Source: Clostridium_AW malenominatum (GTDB lineage Bacteria > Bacillota > Clostridia > Clostridiales > Clostridiaceae). Taken from it: a DNA stretch of 64,000 nt. The DNA is taken from the NCBI RefSeq assembly GCF_039521365.1, contig NZ_BAAACF010000003.1, positions 124,001 through 188,000 on the forward strand. The letters are read 5' to 3'. Under the pieces are notes generated by a model that ran no database searches, was not told where the DNA came from, and saw only the letters and a list, made by a program, of their open reading frames with translations. The translations under genes and the position numbers were made by a program. This document shows, piece after piece, positions 52,952 through 61,585 of this stretch; within the stretch, counting starts at the first letter, position 1; every line of letters starts with the position of its first letter.

Positions 52952-53605
52952 ATGTTCAAAAAATTTAGGGAACCTGTCAGTGGATTAACTCATTTGGCTG
53001 GTGCATTAGCTTCAGTAGTAGGTTTAATCATATTAGTTATTTTATCAGTATTTAACAAAACTAGTCCTTGGCATATATCTGCTTTTTCAATTTTTGGGGC
53101 TAGCTTAATATTATTATATACTGCAAGTTCAGTTTATCATCTTACTCCCGGCTCGGAAAAACTTATAAAAATATTGCGTAGAATAGATCATTCTATGATT
53201 TATGTACTAATTGCAGGAAGTTATACTCCTATTTGCTTAGTTGCTTTAAGAGGTGTATGGGGCTGGAGCATATTTGCTACCATATGGAGTCTTGCTCTTA
53301 TAGGCATTATAGTTAAAAACTTTTGGTTTAACGCCCCAAGATGGCTTTCTACTTCCTTTTATCTACTTATGGGATGGTTAGCGGTAATTGCAGTATACCC
53401 TATGTCAAAGGTTATTCCAACGGGTGGAATGCTTTGGCTCTTTATAGGAGGAATTGCATACACTATCGGTGGAGTTATTTACGGAACAAAATGGCCAAAT
53501 ATTAAATTTAAACATTTTGGTTTTCATGAAATATTTCATCTTTTCACCTTAGCGGGAAGCTTTTGTCACTATTGGCTTATGGTTAGGTATGTGCTTTATA
53601 TCTAG
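52952..53605 (+). CDS. Hemolysin III family membrane protein (YqfA/PAQR type)
   Basis: 217 residues, seven membrane helices. The first motif is EPVSGLTHLAGALAS (conserved His). Then come LYTASSVYHL, RIDHSMIYVLIAGSYTPI and a C-terminal GFHEIFHLFTLAGSFCHYW carrying the zinc-like histidines. The hemolysin name is historical; the family is the bacterial branch of PAQR receptors. The ATG has AAGGGAGG. Confidence 0.92.
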   Translation: MFKKFREPVSGLTHLAGALASVVGLIILVILSVFNKTSPWHISAFSIFGASLILLYTASSVYHLTPGSEKLIKILRRIDHSMIYVLIAGSYTPICLVALRGVWGWSIFATIWSLALIGIIVKNFWFNAPRWLSTSFYLLMGWLAVIAVYPMSKVIPTGGMLWLFIGGIAYTIGGVIYGTKWPNIKFKHFGFHEIFHLFTLAGSFCHYWLMVRYVLYI

Positions 53606-53660
53606 TTAATTAAAAATTCCTCCAGAATTTCTATAATAGAATTCTGGAGGAATCTTTTAT
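53606..53660. repeat. Nested palindromic intergenic repeat, copy H (terminator-like)
   Basis: 13-bp stem ATTCCTCCAGAAT (53616-53628) with ATTCTGGAGGAAT (53641-53653), loop TTCTATAATAGA. It matches the loop of copies B and C and lies between the convergent hemolysin III and lplA genes. Confidence 0.65.
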
Positions 53661-53662
53661 AT

Positions 53663-54670
53663 TTAAATAACTTCTAGAACATTTTCTTCAATTATTGCTT
53701 TAACCAAATTCAATATTTCAATTCCTTTAGCGGAAAATAATCCTCTTTTATCCTCTAGTACTCTTACCATTGATGTTCTATCAAAGGCACATCCCTTTAA
53801 AAGGTTTTCTATTATTTCAAATTCCTTTGTGAATAAAGAATCGGTATATATTTTACATCCATTAATATTACCGTCCTCCATAGAGATGTTAATTTCCACT
53901 TTACCTTCACTGGTAGCCTTATCCATGGAAACTTCAAAATCAGGGCTATCTCCATATATCCAATCACTGCTTGAATATTTCAACATAAGATGATTAATAC
54001 TTAAATCTCTCTCATGTAAATATTGTATACTGCTTATATCGCCGTATTTAAATTTAAAAGCCTCTATTAAAGATTCCATTAACTCCTCTATAGTTAAATC
54101 TTTTTTATATTCTTTTAAATTAGCAACTCTACTTTTTACTGAATCTATACCTTTAGAGGTTAACTTATGAGTAGATGGAGTTAATATTCCCGTAAGCTTT
54201 TCAATATTTACTTCATAAAGTAACGTACCATGATGATAGTATTTATCGTTATCCCAGTAGAATGCATTGCCTGATATTTTTTTACCATCTACTAAAATAT
54301 CATTTCTTCCCGAAAAACTACTTTCTATTCCTATGTTTTTTAGAGATTCTATAATTACCTCTAATTGTTTATTTAAATCTTCGTTTTTTTCTTCAGTTAG
54401 AAAAGTAAAATTAAGGTTCCCTAAATCATGATAAACAGCACCACCACCTGAAAGTCTTCTAGCTACTTTGCCATTAATCTCAGAAACCTTTTCTAAATTG
54501 CATTCTTTCCACGGGTTTTGGTTTCTGCCTATGACTACTGTATTTTCATTTCTCCATAGATATAATATTATTTCATTTTCATCTATATTATTTAATAAGT
54601 ATTCTTCCAAAGAAAGATTAAAATAAGGGTTAAAACTTTTCGATATTATTACTCTTCTTTTAGATATCAA
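53663..54670 (-). CDS. lplA: Lipoate-protein ligase A
   Basis: About 335 residues. The N-terminal motifs read NPYFNLSLEEYLL, WRNENTVVIGRNQNPWKE, ARRLSGGGAVYHDLGNLNFTF (lipoyl-AMP site) and KKISGNAFYW (catalytic Lys), followed by a C-terminal accessory domain. It activates and attaches lipoate to E2/H-type domains. The start is unclear: TTG at 54670 has GGCGGTG upstream and overlaps the end of lpdA; GTG at 54682 is the alternative. Co-transcribed with lpdA, whose lipoyl domain is a likely target. Confidence 0.9.
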   Translation of the reverse strand: MISKRRVIISKSFNPYFNLSLEEYLLNNIDENEIILYLWRNENTVVIGRNQNPWKECNLEKVSEINGKVARRLSGGGAVYHDLGNLNFTFLTEEKNEDLNKQLEVIIESLKNIGIESSFSGRNDILVDGKKISGNAFYWDNDKYYHHGTLLYEVNIEKLTGILTPSTHKLTSKGIDSVKSRVANLKEYKKDLTIEELMESLIEAFKFKYGDISSIQYLHERDLSINHLMLKYSSSDWIYGDSPDFEVSMDKATSEGKVEINISMEDGNINGCKIYTDSLFTKEFEIIENLLKGCAFDRTSMVRVLEDKRGLFSAKGIEILNLVKAIIEENVLEVI

Positions 54671-56363
54671 AATGTATAGCACCGCCTGTTAACGCTAACG
54701 CAGCCTCATGTATAGCTTCCCCTGTAGTTGGGTGAGCAAAAATTGTTTCCTTGATTTCTTCTTCAGTTAAATTATTTTTAATAGCTAAAGTCAATATTCC
54801 AATTAAATCTGAAGCATGTGGACCTACAACAGAAGCACCTATTAAACTATTTGAGTCTACATCCTTAATAATCTTTACAAATCCTTTTTCTTCTCCATAG
54901 GTTAAAGCTTTTCCATTTGCCACAAATGGGAACTTACCTATGCTTATGTTCATTCCCTTTTCCCTAGCGCATCTTTCTGTCATTCCTACAGTAGCTACTT
55001 CAGGAATTGTATAAACTACTCCTGGTACTGCTGAATAGTCCATTTGCTTATCTTCCCCTAGTATATTGTCTACTGCTACCATACCTCCATGAGAAGCTAC
55101 GTGAGCAAGCATAACCTTGTTATTTACATCTCCTATAGCGTAGATGTTTTCAATGTTTGTTCTCATTCTATCATCTACTTTTATTCCTCTTTTATTGTCA
55201 TTTAATTCTATGCCCACCGTTTCAATGCCTAGTCCTTCTAAGTTAGGCTCTCTACCAATGGCAACTAAAACCTTGTCACAGGTTACAAACTTTTCATTAT
55301 CATTCATTTCAAAAGTAACAATTGCTTTTCCATCTTCACTATTTTTTACACTAGTTACTTTTGATGATGTATAAAATTTAATTCCTTTTTCTTTTCCTAT
55401 GGATGCTATTTCCTCTATAACATCGTCGTCCATAGTACAAAGTACCTTTGGCATGTATTCTATTACAGTTACATCCACACCAAAATTAGCGTATATGAAT
55501 GCAAACTCCATTCCAATGACCCCACCGCCGATTACTACCATTTTTTCTGGTAGTTCTTTCATATCCAGGGCTGTGCTACTATTTAGCACCTTATCTCCTT
55601 CAAAGCCTTCTACGTTTATCTTTGATATCTTTGAACCTGTTGCAATAATTATATTTTTTGTATTTATAGTAACTTCTTCTCTCTTGCCTTTAACAAAAAC
55701 TTTATTTTTGTCAATTATTTCACCAATGCCCATAACCTTTTCTATGGAATTTTTCTGTAAAAGAAAATCTATTCCTCCTACTAGTTTATCAACTATGGAA
55801 TTTTTTCTTTCTATAACTTTTCCCATATTAACTTTTGAGTCTGAAACTGAAATTCCAAATTCCTCACTGTGCTTAATATCGTTATAAACTTCTGAGGATC
55901 TAACCAAGGCCTTTGTTGGTATACATCCTACATTTAAGCATGTACCACCTAATTTATCCTTTTCAACGATAACAGTTTTTAAACCTTTCTTTGCTGCATA
56001 AATAGCTGCTACATATCCTCCAGGGCCCCCACCTATAACAGTTACATCACATTCAATTTCCCTTTTTAATGGTTTTAACATTGATGCAAAATAGTCCATT
56101 CCCTTAGGTTTTTCTTTGTTTTCCATAGAAGTTCCTTCTACCATAGCAATTATATCTCCTACGTTTACCATAATACCTTCTTCTACTTTTATTTCCTTTA
56201 CTATACCACAGCAATTTGATTTTATTGAGGCATTTCCCTTATCTCCCTCAACTTGAAGAATTACGTCTCCTTCTTTTATACTATCTCCTACTTTGACATT
56301 TATCTTACCAACTTTTCCTTTTTTACTATGGCCAGATAGCTTCTCTATCTTAATGGTTACCAT
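54660..56363 (-). CDS. lpdA: Dihydrolipoyl dehydrogenase with N-terminal lipoyl domain
   Basis: 567 residues. Residues 1-78 form a biotinyl/lipoyl domain with QVEGDKGNASIKS (probable lipoylated Lys42). A linker follows, then an FAD-dependent E3 from ~102: GGGPGGYVAA, redox disulfide GGTCLNVGCIP (Cys142/Cys147), NAD motif GGGVIGMEFA, FAD motif IYAIGDVNNK and the C-terminal His-Glu HPTTGEAIHEA. It reoxidises dihydrolipoyl groups. No E1/E2 dehydrogenase genes or glycine cleavage genes are adjacent; the next gene is lplA. Confidence 0.94.
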   Translation of the reverse strand: MVTIKIEKLSGHSKKGKVGKINVKVGDSIKEGDVILQVEGDKGNASIKSNCCGIVKEIKVEEGIMVNVGDIIAMVEGTSMENKEKPKGMDYFASMLKPLKREIECDVTVIGGGPGGYVAAIYAAKKGLKTVIVEKDKLGGTCLNVGCIPTKALVRSSEVYNDIKHSEEFGISVSDSKVNMGKVIERKNSIVDKLVGGIDFLLQKNSIEKVMGIGEIIDKNKVFVKGKREEVTINTKNIIIATGSKISKINVEGFEGDKVLNSSTALDMKELPEKMVVIGGGVIGMEFAFIYANFGVDVTVIEYMPKVLCTMDDDVIEEIASIGKEKGIKFYTSSKVTSVKNSEDGKAIVTFEMNDNEKFVTCDKVLVAIGREPNLEGLGIETVGIELNDNKRGIKVDDRMRTNIENIYAIGDVNNKVMLAHVASHGGMVAVDNILGEDKQMDYSAVPGVVYTIPEVATVGMTERCAREKGMNISIGKFPFVANGKALTYGEEKGFVKIIKDVDSNSLIGASVVGPHASDLIGILTLAIKNNLTEEEIKETIFAHPTTGEAIHEAALALTGGAIHFDI

Positions 56364-56391
56364 AACTTTCCCTCCTGCTTATAATATAACT

Positions 56392-56419
56392 ATACCTGTG
56401 CAAAAATTTGCACAGGTAT
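56392..56419. promoter_or_regulatory. 13-bp palindrome between the AhpD-like gene and lpdA
   Basis: ATACCTGTGCAAA-AA-TTTGCACAGGTAT, perfect arms. It follows the AhpD-like gene's stop by about ten bases and precedes lpdA by 28. There is no T run, so it is either a weak terminator or an operator of lpdA-lplA. Confidence 0.5.
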
Positions 56420-56429
56420 TTACTAATTA

Positions 56430-56783
56430 TTATTTAAAATCATTTTCAAATTCATCAAGTGAATCTTTAAGAAGAGTTACTGAGTATGCCATTGATGGTC
56501 CGCCCCCAAAAGCAACTGCTACCATGGCAGCTTCCATTATTTCATCTCTAGTAGCTCCAGCTTCCAGCGCTTTAAATACGTGGAATACTATGCAATACTC
56601 ACAACGATTATAAGCTGCTACAGCAACACTTATAAGTTCTTTAGTTTTAACATCTAAATTTCCTGGAGCATATGTAGTTCCTAATAGATTCATAAATGCT
56701 TCAACATGTGCTCCATTAGTAGTTCCTAGGTCTTGTAACCCTCCTAAAAAGGCATTTAACATTTCTCTTGGATCTTTTTTCAT
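56430..56783 (-). CDS. Carboxymuconolactone decarboxylase / AhpD-like protein
   Basis: 117 residues, one CMD domain. The AhpD-type peroxidase motif is CEYCIVFH (Cys-x2-Cys-x3-His), followed by EAGATRDEIMEAAMVAVAFGGGPS. Such proteins reduce peroxides or act in thiol redox. GGGGAG precedes the ATG. Two palindromes in its upstream region and the nearby MarR gene suggest MarR control. Confidence 0.88.
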   Translation of the reverse strand: MKKDPREMLNAFLGGLQDLGTTNGAHVEAFMNLLGTTYAPGNLDVKTKELISVAVAAYNRCEYCIVFHVFKALEAGATRDEIMEAAMVAVAFGGGPSMAYSVTLLKDSLDEFENDFK

Positions 56784-56823
56784 AATATCTCCCCATCCTT
56801 ACTTTATTTACTTGTCATACTAA

Positions 56824-56841
56824 TACTTGCTATAGCAAGTA
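56824..56841. promoter_or_regulatory. Palindromic operator candidate 1 (MarR type)
   Basis: TACTTGC-TATA-GCAAGTA, a perfect 18-base palindrome 41 bases upstream of the AhpD-like start. It shares ACTTGCTA with the second site. Confidence 0.6.
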
Positions 56842-56855
56842 TCTTCATAAATAAT

Positions 56856-56877
56856 AATACCACTTGCTAGCGGTATT
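56856..56877. promoter_or_regulatory. Palindromic operator candidate 2 (MarR type)
   Basis: AATACC-ACTTGCTAGC-GGTATT, 73 bases upstream of the same gene. It contains the ACTTGCTA half-site, between the MarR gene's stop and the AhpD-like gene. Confidence 0.5.
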
Positions 56878-56909
56878 ATCAATAGGAGATTGTGAAATTT
56901 TTTTCATTA

Positions 56910-57353
56910 TTATCTGTTGCAATTATTTCTTTTCTTTACATTTATTATAATTTTCTCTAATACCTCTTTAAATACGGCTAAATGCTCTTCGCTGATTCCA
57001 TCTATGCCTTCCCTAGAAAACTCTTCTCCAACAGGCAATATCTCTTCTCTCTTTTCTTTTCCCTCTTTAGTTAGATGGAGCTTAGTAACTCTTCTATCTT
57101 CACTATTTTTTATTCTTTCTACTATTCCTTCTCTTTCCATCCTATCAATTAGCCTTACAACAGTAGATTCCTTAACATTCATTTTATCCGATAGGTCTTT
57201 TTGAGTTATTCCTTCTTCTTCTCCTATATAATATAGGGCTATCCATTGAACTCTTGTTATATTATAAAGTGCTACTCTATCATTAAAAGCATCTACAATT
57301 TCTTTAGTGCCTCTACTTGTTATGATTCCAATACAATCATCTAAATTAAACAT
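56910..57353 (-). CDS. MarR-family transcriptional regulator
   Basis: 147 residues. The winged helix-turn-helix reads ITQKDLSDKMNVKESTVVRLIDRMEREGIVER with the wing SEDRRVTKLHLTKEG. It follows the MATE gene by about 20 bases on the same strand, so the two are likely co-transcribed. It has no obvious Cys sensor. The ligand is unknown; the target is probably itself, the MATE pump and the AhpD-like gene. Confidence 0.9.
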   Translation of the reverse strand: MFNLDDCIGIITSRGTKEIVDAFNDRVALYNITRVQWIALYYIGEEEGITQKDLSDKMNVKESTVVRLIDRMEREGIVERIKNSEDRRVTKLHLTKEGKEKREEILPVGEEFSREGIDGISEEHLAVFKEVLEKIIINVKKRNNCNR

Positions 57354-57373
57354 AGCTGGCTCCTCCCTAAAAT

Positions 57374-58756
57374 TTACATATAATTATAATTAGCTTTATT
57401 ATCTCTTATAACTTTATATTTTTTACTCAAATATATTATGAACCAAGCAGTAAGGATTACTCCTTTAAATACACTACTCATACTTATACTCCACCAAATT
57501 CCATTAAGGCCTAATAAATCCTTTGAAGATAAAATAATGGCCGCAGGTATTCTTAAGGCTGTGAAAAAAATTCCTACCAAAGAAGGTGGTATGGTTTTTC
57601 CTAATCCATTAAAAGCTCCCGCAGTGGCGATTTCTATACACATGAAAAGCTGAGAAAATGCCAATATTTTAAGGTAGTCCACTCCAAAGGGAATAACATC
57701 TGCCTCTCTTATAAATAATGAGAACAGAGGCTTGGCCCCGAAATAAAGTAAAGCTGTATTAAATATTCCTAAAAAACTTACAGCCAAAAGGGCCTTGAAA
57801 TATCCTTCATAAATTCTATCCCACTTTTTAGCGCCATAGTTTTGTCCCACATAGGCACTTAAAGCAGTTGAGAATCCTCCCGCTGTCATCCATGAAATAG
57901 CTTCTATTTGAGAGCCTATTTTTTGTACTGCAATGGATGTATCTCCAAAGGAAGAAACGATTCTTGCTATAAGCATAGCAAATATGCAAAACAATCCATT
58001 TTGCATAGCAACAGGCAAACCATATCTAAATATAGATTTAACATATTCTAAATCAAATTTATCTAATAGATTAACATCCTTTAGGAAAGTTGTCTTTTTT
58101 ACAATGACGTATATAAAGGTAGCTGCAACAATAAATTGAGCAATTATTGTTGCTATGGCTGCTCCTGTCACCTCAAGTCTTGGAATGGGACCAAAGCCAA
58201 AAATAAATAAAGGATCTAATATCATGTTAAAAATTAGCCCCAATGCATTGATTTTAAAAGGAGTTTTGCTATCTCCATAACCGTTAAATATAGCCGTGCA
58301 CACAGGATTAATAAAGAAAAAATTTATTCCTAAAGCAACTATAAGCAAATAACTTTCTGCCATATTGATAATAGAAGCTTCTCCTAAATTAAAAAATCCT
58401 ATTAAGCTTTTTCTAAATATAATTAATATTAAAGCATAAATTACTCCCATTAAAATATTTATTTTTATGGTATTCTTTATGTATTTTTTAGCTCTTTTCA
58501 TATCTCCTCTACCCACAGAATGAGACACTCCTATTTCCGCTCCTATCTTTGATAAAAATATAAGAGAATTAGCAAGCCAGGTGAAGAAACCCGCAGTTCC
58601 TACAGCTGCTACAGCTTTACTGCTTAATCTTCCTAGATAAAGCATATCCGTAAGATTGTATGCCATTTGCACAAAGGATGTGCCTATTATAGGTATAGCT
58701 AATTTTACCAATATATTTAAAATGTTACCTTCTGTTAAATTTAATTTTTCATCCAT
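57374..58756 (-). CDS. MATE-family efflux transporter
   Basis: About 460 residues, twelve membrane segments, beginning NLTEGNILNILVKLAIPIIGTSF. Family motifs are LYLGRLSSKAVAAVG, SRSVGRGDMKRAK-type and GFSTALSAYVGQNYGAKKWD. The ATG at 58756 follows GAGGTAC. It is the first gene of a MATE-MarR operon. An unusual structured element lies just upstream at 58821-58946. Confidence 0.88.
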   Translation of the reverse strand: MDEKLNLTEGNILNILVKLAIPIIGTSFVQMAYNLTDMLYLGRLSSKAVAAVGTAGFFTWLANSLIFLSKIGAEIGVSHSVGRGDMKRAKKYIKNTIKINILMGVIYALILIIFRKSLIGFFNLGEASIINMAESYLLIVALGINFFFINPVCTAIFNGYGDSKTPFKINALGLIFNMILDPLFIFGFGPIPRLEVTGAAIATIIAQFIVAATFIYVIVKKTTFLKDVNLLDKFDLEYVKSIFRYGLPVAMQNGLFCIFAMLIARIVSSFGDTSIAVQKIGSQIEAISWMTAGGFSTALSAYVGQNYGAKKWDRIYEGYFKALLAVSFLGIFNTALLYFGAKPLFSLFIREADVIPFGVDYLKILAFSQLFMCIEIATAGAFNGLGKTIPPSLVGIFFTALRIPAAIILSSKDLLGLNGIWWSISMSSVFKGVILTAWFIIYLSKKYKVIRDNKANYNYM

Positions 58757-58820
58757 ACTTAGTACCTCATAATTCACTATTTTAATATACAATAAATATT
58801 ATTTTATCATAAACAGAGTT

Positions 58821-58946
58821 CTTGCACCATATGGAGTGGAAAACTTCATATGGTGCTTAGAAATCGTTATCCAGGGGCGTAGCCGCTCTTAACTCCCACT
58901 TTATAGAAGATGGGAGTATTAGAGCGGGTAGCCATCGGATAAACTT
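58821..58946. other. Structured intergenic element upstream of the MATE gene
   Basis: Two linked parts. One is a perfect 10-bp hairpin GCACCATATG...CATATGGTGC around 58825-58857. The other (58868-58943) has outer stem TTATCC/GGATAA, inner stem CCGCTCT/AGAGCGG continued by ACTCCCA/TGGGAGT, and unpaired GGGGCGTAG and GTAGCCATC. It is much more GC-rich than the surroundings. It could be an RNA element in the leader of the MATE gene, or the 3' region of the DUF421 gene's transcript. I do not recognise the family. Confidence 0.5.
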
Positions 58947-58960
58947 AGAAAAAAGTATGG

Positions 58961-59629
58961 TTATTTTTTTATAATATTTACTTTCCAATTGGGAGTTAAT
59001 TCTGCCAAACTCACCTTATTTTCATCCTTTATCCCCTGTTTTTTTAGTTCATGTAATAGCCATTCTTCATTTCGTTTTATATGGTGAATGTTATTGTATA
59101 AAATACTTCCATCCATTATTAAAGGAATGGTTATACCTTCTGCATCTGGAGTAATTTTTAAATCCTTTAATTGAACAGGCTTATTCTCTCCTTTAGGAAA
59201 TACAGATAAATTTCCTTGAGGTTCCATAATGGCTGTATGTATATCCATCACGCTGTCGTAGCCTTGCTGCCGACATAACCCTTGAAGCTGATTTAAGCTT
59301 AAGCCCATATTTCTTAAGGCCTTCATATCTATTTTCCCATTTTCTATAACCACCGTAGGAAGATGCTCTAATACTTTTGTAAACTTATTTACTATAGATA
59401 GGCGAGATGTTAAAAGCATTAATAATATTAACATTCCCGAACCATATATAGACTTTATAGTTACCTTATCCACCAATGGCTCCGCTGCTACATTGGCTAG
59501 TATCATTATTCCTGCTATTTCATAAGCTGTCATTTGAGCAATAGCCTTTTTGGATAAAGCCCTCGCACAAAGATAAGTAAAAAAATATACCAATATAATT
59601 CTTACAGTGTAAGAAAAGAACTGTTGCAT
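58961..59629 (-). CDS. DUF421 (YetF-like) membrane protein
   Basis: 222 residues. Three membrane helices at the N-terminus (FFSYTVRIILVYFFTYLCARAL, AYEIAGIMILANVAAEPL) precede the cytosolic DUF421 domain (PTVVIENGKIDMKALRNMGLSLNQL, then YDSVMDIHTAIMEPQGNLSVFP). A C-terminal half repeats the fold (IPLIMDGSILYNNI). Function is unknown; in Bacillus yetF-type proteins affect spores or germination. It follows a DUF4363 gene by 17 bases. Confidence 0.85.
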   Translation of the reverse strand: MQQFFSYTVRIILVYFFTYLCARALSKKAIAQMTAYEIAGIMILANVAAEPLVDKVTIKSIYGSGMLILLMLLTSRLSIVNKFTKVLEHLPTVVIENGKIDMKALRNMGLSLNQLQGLCRQQGYDSVMDIHTAIMEPQGNLSVFPKGENKPVQLKDLKITPDAEGITIPLIMDGSILYNNIHHIKRNEEWLLHELKKQGIKDENKVSLAELTPNWKVNIIKK

Positions 59630-59646
59630 AATTATTCCCCCTTAAC

Positions 59647-60018
59647 TTAAGGACCTGAAAAGGCTGTGACCACATAATCTAGTGAATACATAAGAGCACC
59701 AACATATTCAAGGGCATTTTTAGATTCTGCCTGAACCGCATAATCTAATTGTCCAAAGGTGTAATCAAAGTTTATAAAGGCCTCAGTAGCATTATTTATT
59801 TGAATTACTCCTCTATTATTTATATATATTCCTTTTAATTCCTCCATTTGTTTTTTCGCTTCCGTCCAATCATCTCTCTTTATATTTTCCTCAATACTTT
59901 GAAGCTTAGACTCTATTTGGTTTTTAGGTAAAACTCTATAAATTGCCATCCATAAAAATATGAAAGCTATAAGCCAAACAAACATAATATAAATTCTCAT
60001 ATCCCTTCTACCATACAC
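59647..60018 (-). CDS. DUF4363 family membrane-anchored protein
   Basis: 123 residues. An N-terminal membrane anchor (IYIMFVWLIAFIFLWMAI) is followed by a soluble helical domain with LQSIEENIKRDDWTEAKKQM and FDYTFGQLDYAVQAESKN. The DUF4363 family is usually next to DUF421. The GTG at 60018 has GGGGGAGAGGG upstream; the ATG at 60000 is the alternative. Confidence 0.78.
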   Translation of the reverse strand: MYGRRDMRIYIMFVWLIAFIFLWMAIYRVLPKNQIESKLQSIEENIKRDDWTEAKKQMEELKGIYINNRGVIQINNATEAFINFDYTFGQLDYAVQAESKNALEYVGALMYSLDYVVTAFSGP

Positions 60019-60084
60019 TACCCTCTCCCCCTCTCAGTATTCTTTTATGTATATTGTGCGGCAAGTTCATAAAATTATACTAAT

Positions 60085-60120
60085 AGAAAAAATAAAAGCC
60101 CCATGCTAAGCATGGAACTT
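60085..60120 (-). terminator. Terminator of trkAH
   Basis: CCATGC (60101-60106) with GCATGG (60110-60115), extended by a weaker outer stem, then a T run on the minus strand. It lies 14 bases past the trkH stop. Confidence 0.65.
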
Positions 60121-60133
60121 TCTTTTTTAGTTA

Positions 60134-61585
60134 TTACACATTGACTTTTCTCCAAAAGCTTGGAAGAAGTAATAAAAGAATTGGATATATTTCAAGTCTT
60201 CCAATAATCATACATAAAGATAAAACTATTTTAGATAGATCTGTGAACTGCGAAAAATTTCCCATAGGCCCTACCGTACCTAGCCCTGGCCCAATATTTC
60301 CTAAAGTAGCCGCTACAGCTGTGAAGGTTGTTAATAAATCTCTACCCTCTAATGATATTATTAAAAGAGCTATTATAAATATAAAAATATACATAAAGAA
60401 GAAAGCCAAAATTTCTGTTAAGGTTTCTTCTTCTATAACCTTACCACCAAATTTAACGGTGTAAACTGCCCTCGGATGAATTATTTTAAATAATTCTCTC
60501 TTCATGGATTTAAAAAGTAGCAGTATTCTAATATTCTTTATACCTCCACCAGTAGATCCAGCAGATGCTCCAATAAACATTAATAGTATTAGTATAATCT
60601 TGCTAAACCCTGGCCACTGATTAAAATCCGTAGTAGCATAGCCTGTAGTAGTTATAACAGAGGCCACTTGGAAAGATGAATGTCTTAATGCTTGTCCTAG
60701 GCTGCTAAATATATTTCCGTAAATATTTATAGTTATTAAAATTATAGAAGTAAGGACTACTCCTATGTAAAGTTTAAACTCTTCATCTTTAAAAGCTTCT
60801 TTAATATTTCCTTTAATCATTTGATAATATAATGTAAAGTTCACACCACAAGCCAACATAAAAATTGTTGTTATAACTTCTGCATGAACATTATTATACG
60901 CTCCTATACTTAGATTCTTAACAGAAAATCCTCCTGTTCCTACTGTACCAAAGGTATTAACTAAAGAATCAAACAGTGGCATGCCTGTGAGCATTAAAAG
61001 TATTATCTGTACAATTGTTATGGAAAAATAAATCATATATAAAATTTTTGCAGTATGACCTACTTTAGGTACAATTTTTCCTGGTGTGGGCCCTGGACTC
61101 TCTGCTTTCATTATTTGAACGCTTCCTCCACCAATAGTGGGCAGTAAGGCTAGAGTAAGAACTAATACTCCCATTCCTCCTGCCCAATGGGTAAAGCTCC
61201 TCCAAAACAAAAGTCCATAAGGTAAACCCTCCACTTCCGTTAAAATACTAGCTCCTGTAGTAGTGAACCCTGAGCTTGCTTCAAAAAATGCATCTATAAT
61301 GGAAGGTATTGCTCCACTGAACACAAAAGGTAAAGCTCCAAAAAAGGAGATTAATATCCATCCAAGAGCAGCAATGGCAAAGCCGTCTCTAGCATAAATA
61401 TTTTTGTTCTTTGGTTTAACTGCAAAAGCTAAGAATCCTACCGTAAAAAGTATAGCTATAGTACTCACAAAGGCGTTAATATCATATCCCTTGTACAAAA
61501 TCGAAACAAAAAGGGACGGTGTCATTATTATGGCTTCACTTATTAATAAAATCCCCAAGTATTTTAAGACCATTCCAAAATTCAT
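60134..61585 (-). CDS. trkH: Potassium uptake protein TrkH (KtrB-like membrane subunit)
   Basis: 483 residues, four pore-like repeats. Selectivity-filter glycines are visible in SSGFTTTGAS, FGTVGTGGFSVKNLS and TTTGYATTDFN. The fourth reads AATLGNIGPGLGTVGP. The start ATG has GGAGGAGTAGAAA, and the gene overlaps trkA by 50 bases in another frame. TrkA gates it in response to nucleotides. Confidence 0.94.
   Translation of the reverse strand: MNFGMVLKYLGILLISEAIIMTPSLFVSILYKGYDINAFVSTIAILFTVGFLAFAVKPKNKNIYARDGFAIAALGWILISFFGALPFVFSGAIPSIIDAFFEASSGFTTTGASILTEVEGLPYGLLFWRSFTHWAGGMGVLVLTLALLPTIGGGSVQIMKAESPGPTPGKIVPKVGHTAKILYMIYFSITIVQIILLMLTGMPLFDSLVNTFGTVGTGGFSVKNLSIGAYNNVHAEVITTIFMLACGVNFTLYYQMIKGNIKEAFKDEEFKLYIGVVLTSIILITINIYGNIFSSLGQALRHSSFQVASVITTTGYATTDFNQWPGFSKIILILLMFIGASAGSTGGGIKNIRILLLFKSMKRELFKIIHPRAVYTVKFGGKVIEEETLTEILAFFFMYIFIFIIALLIISLEGRDLLTTFTAVAATLGNIGPGLGTVGPMGNFSQFTDLSKIVLSLCMIIGRLEIYPILLLLLPSFWRKVNV

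Noticed and set aside
58868..58943. tRNA or known riboswitch in the GC-rich element
   Set aside because: No cloverleaf, T-loop sequence or known aptamer core recognised; kept only as a structured element.
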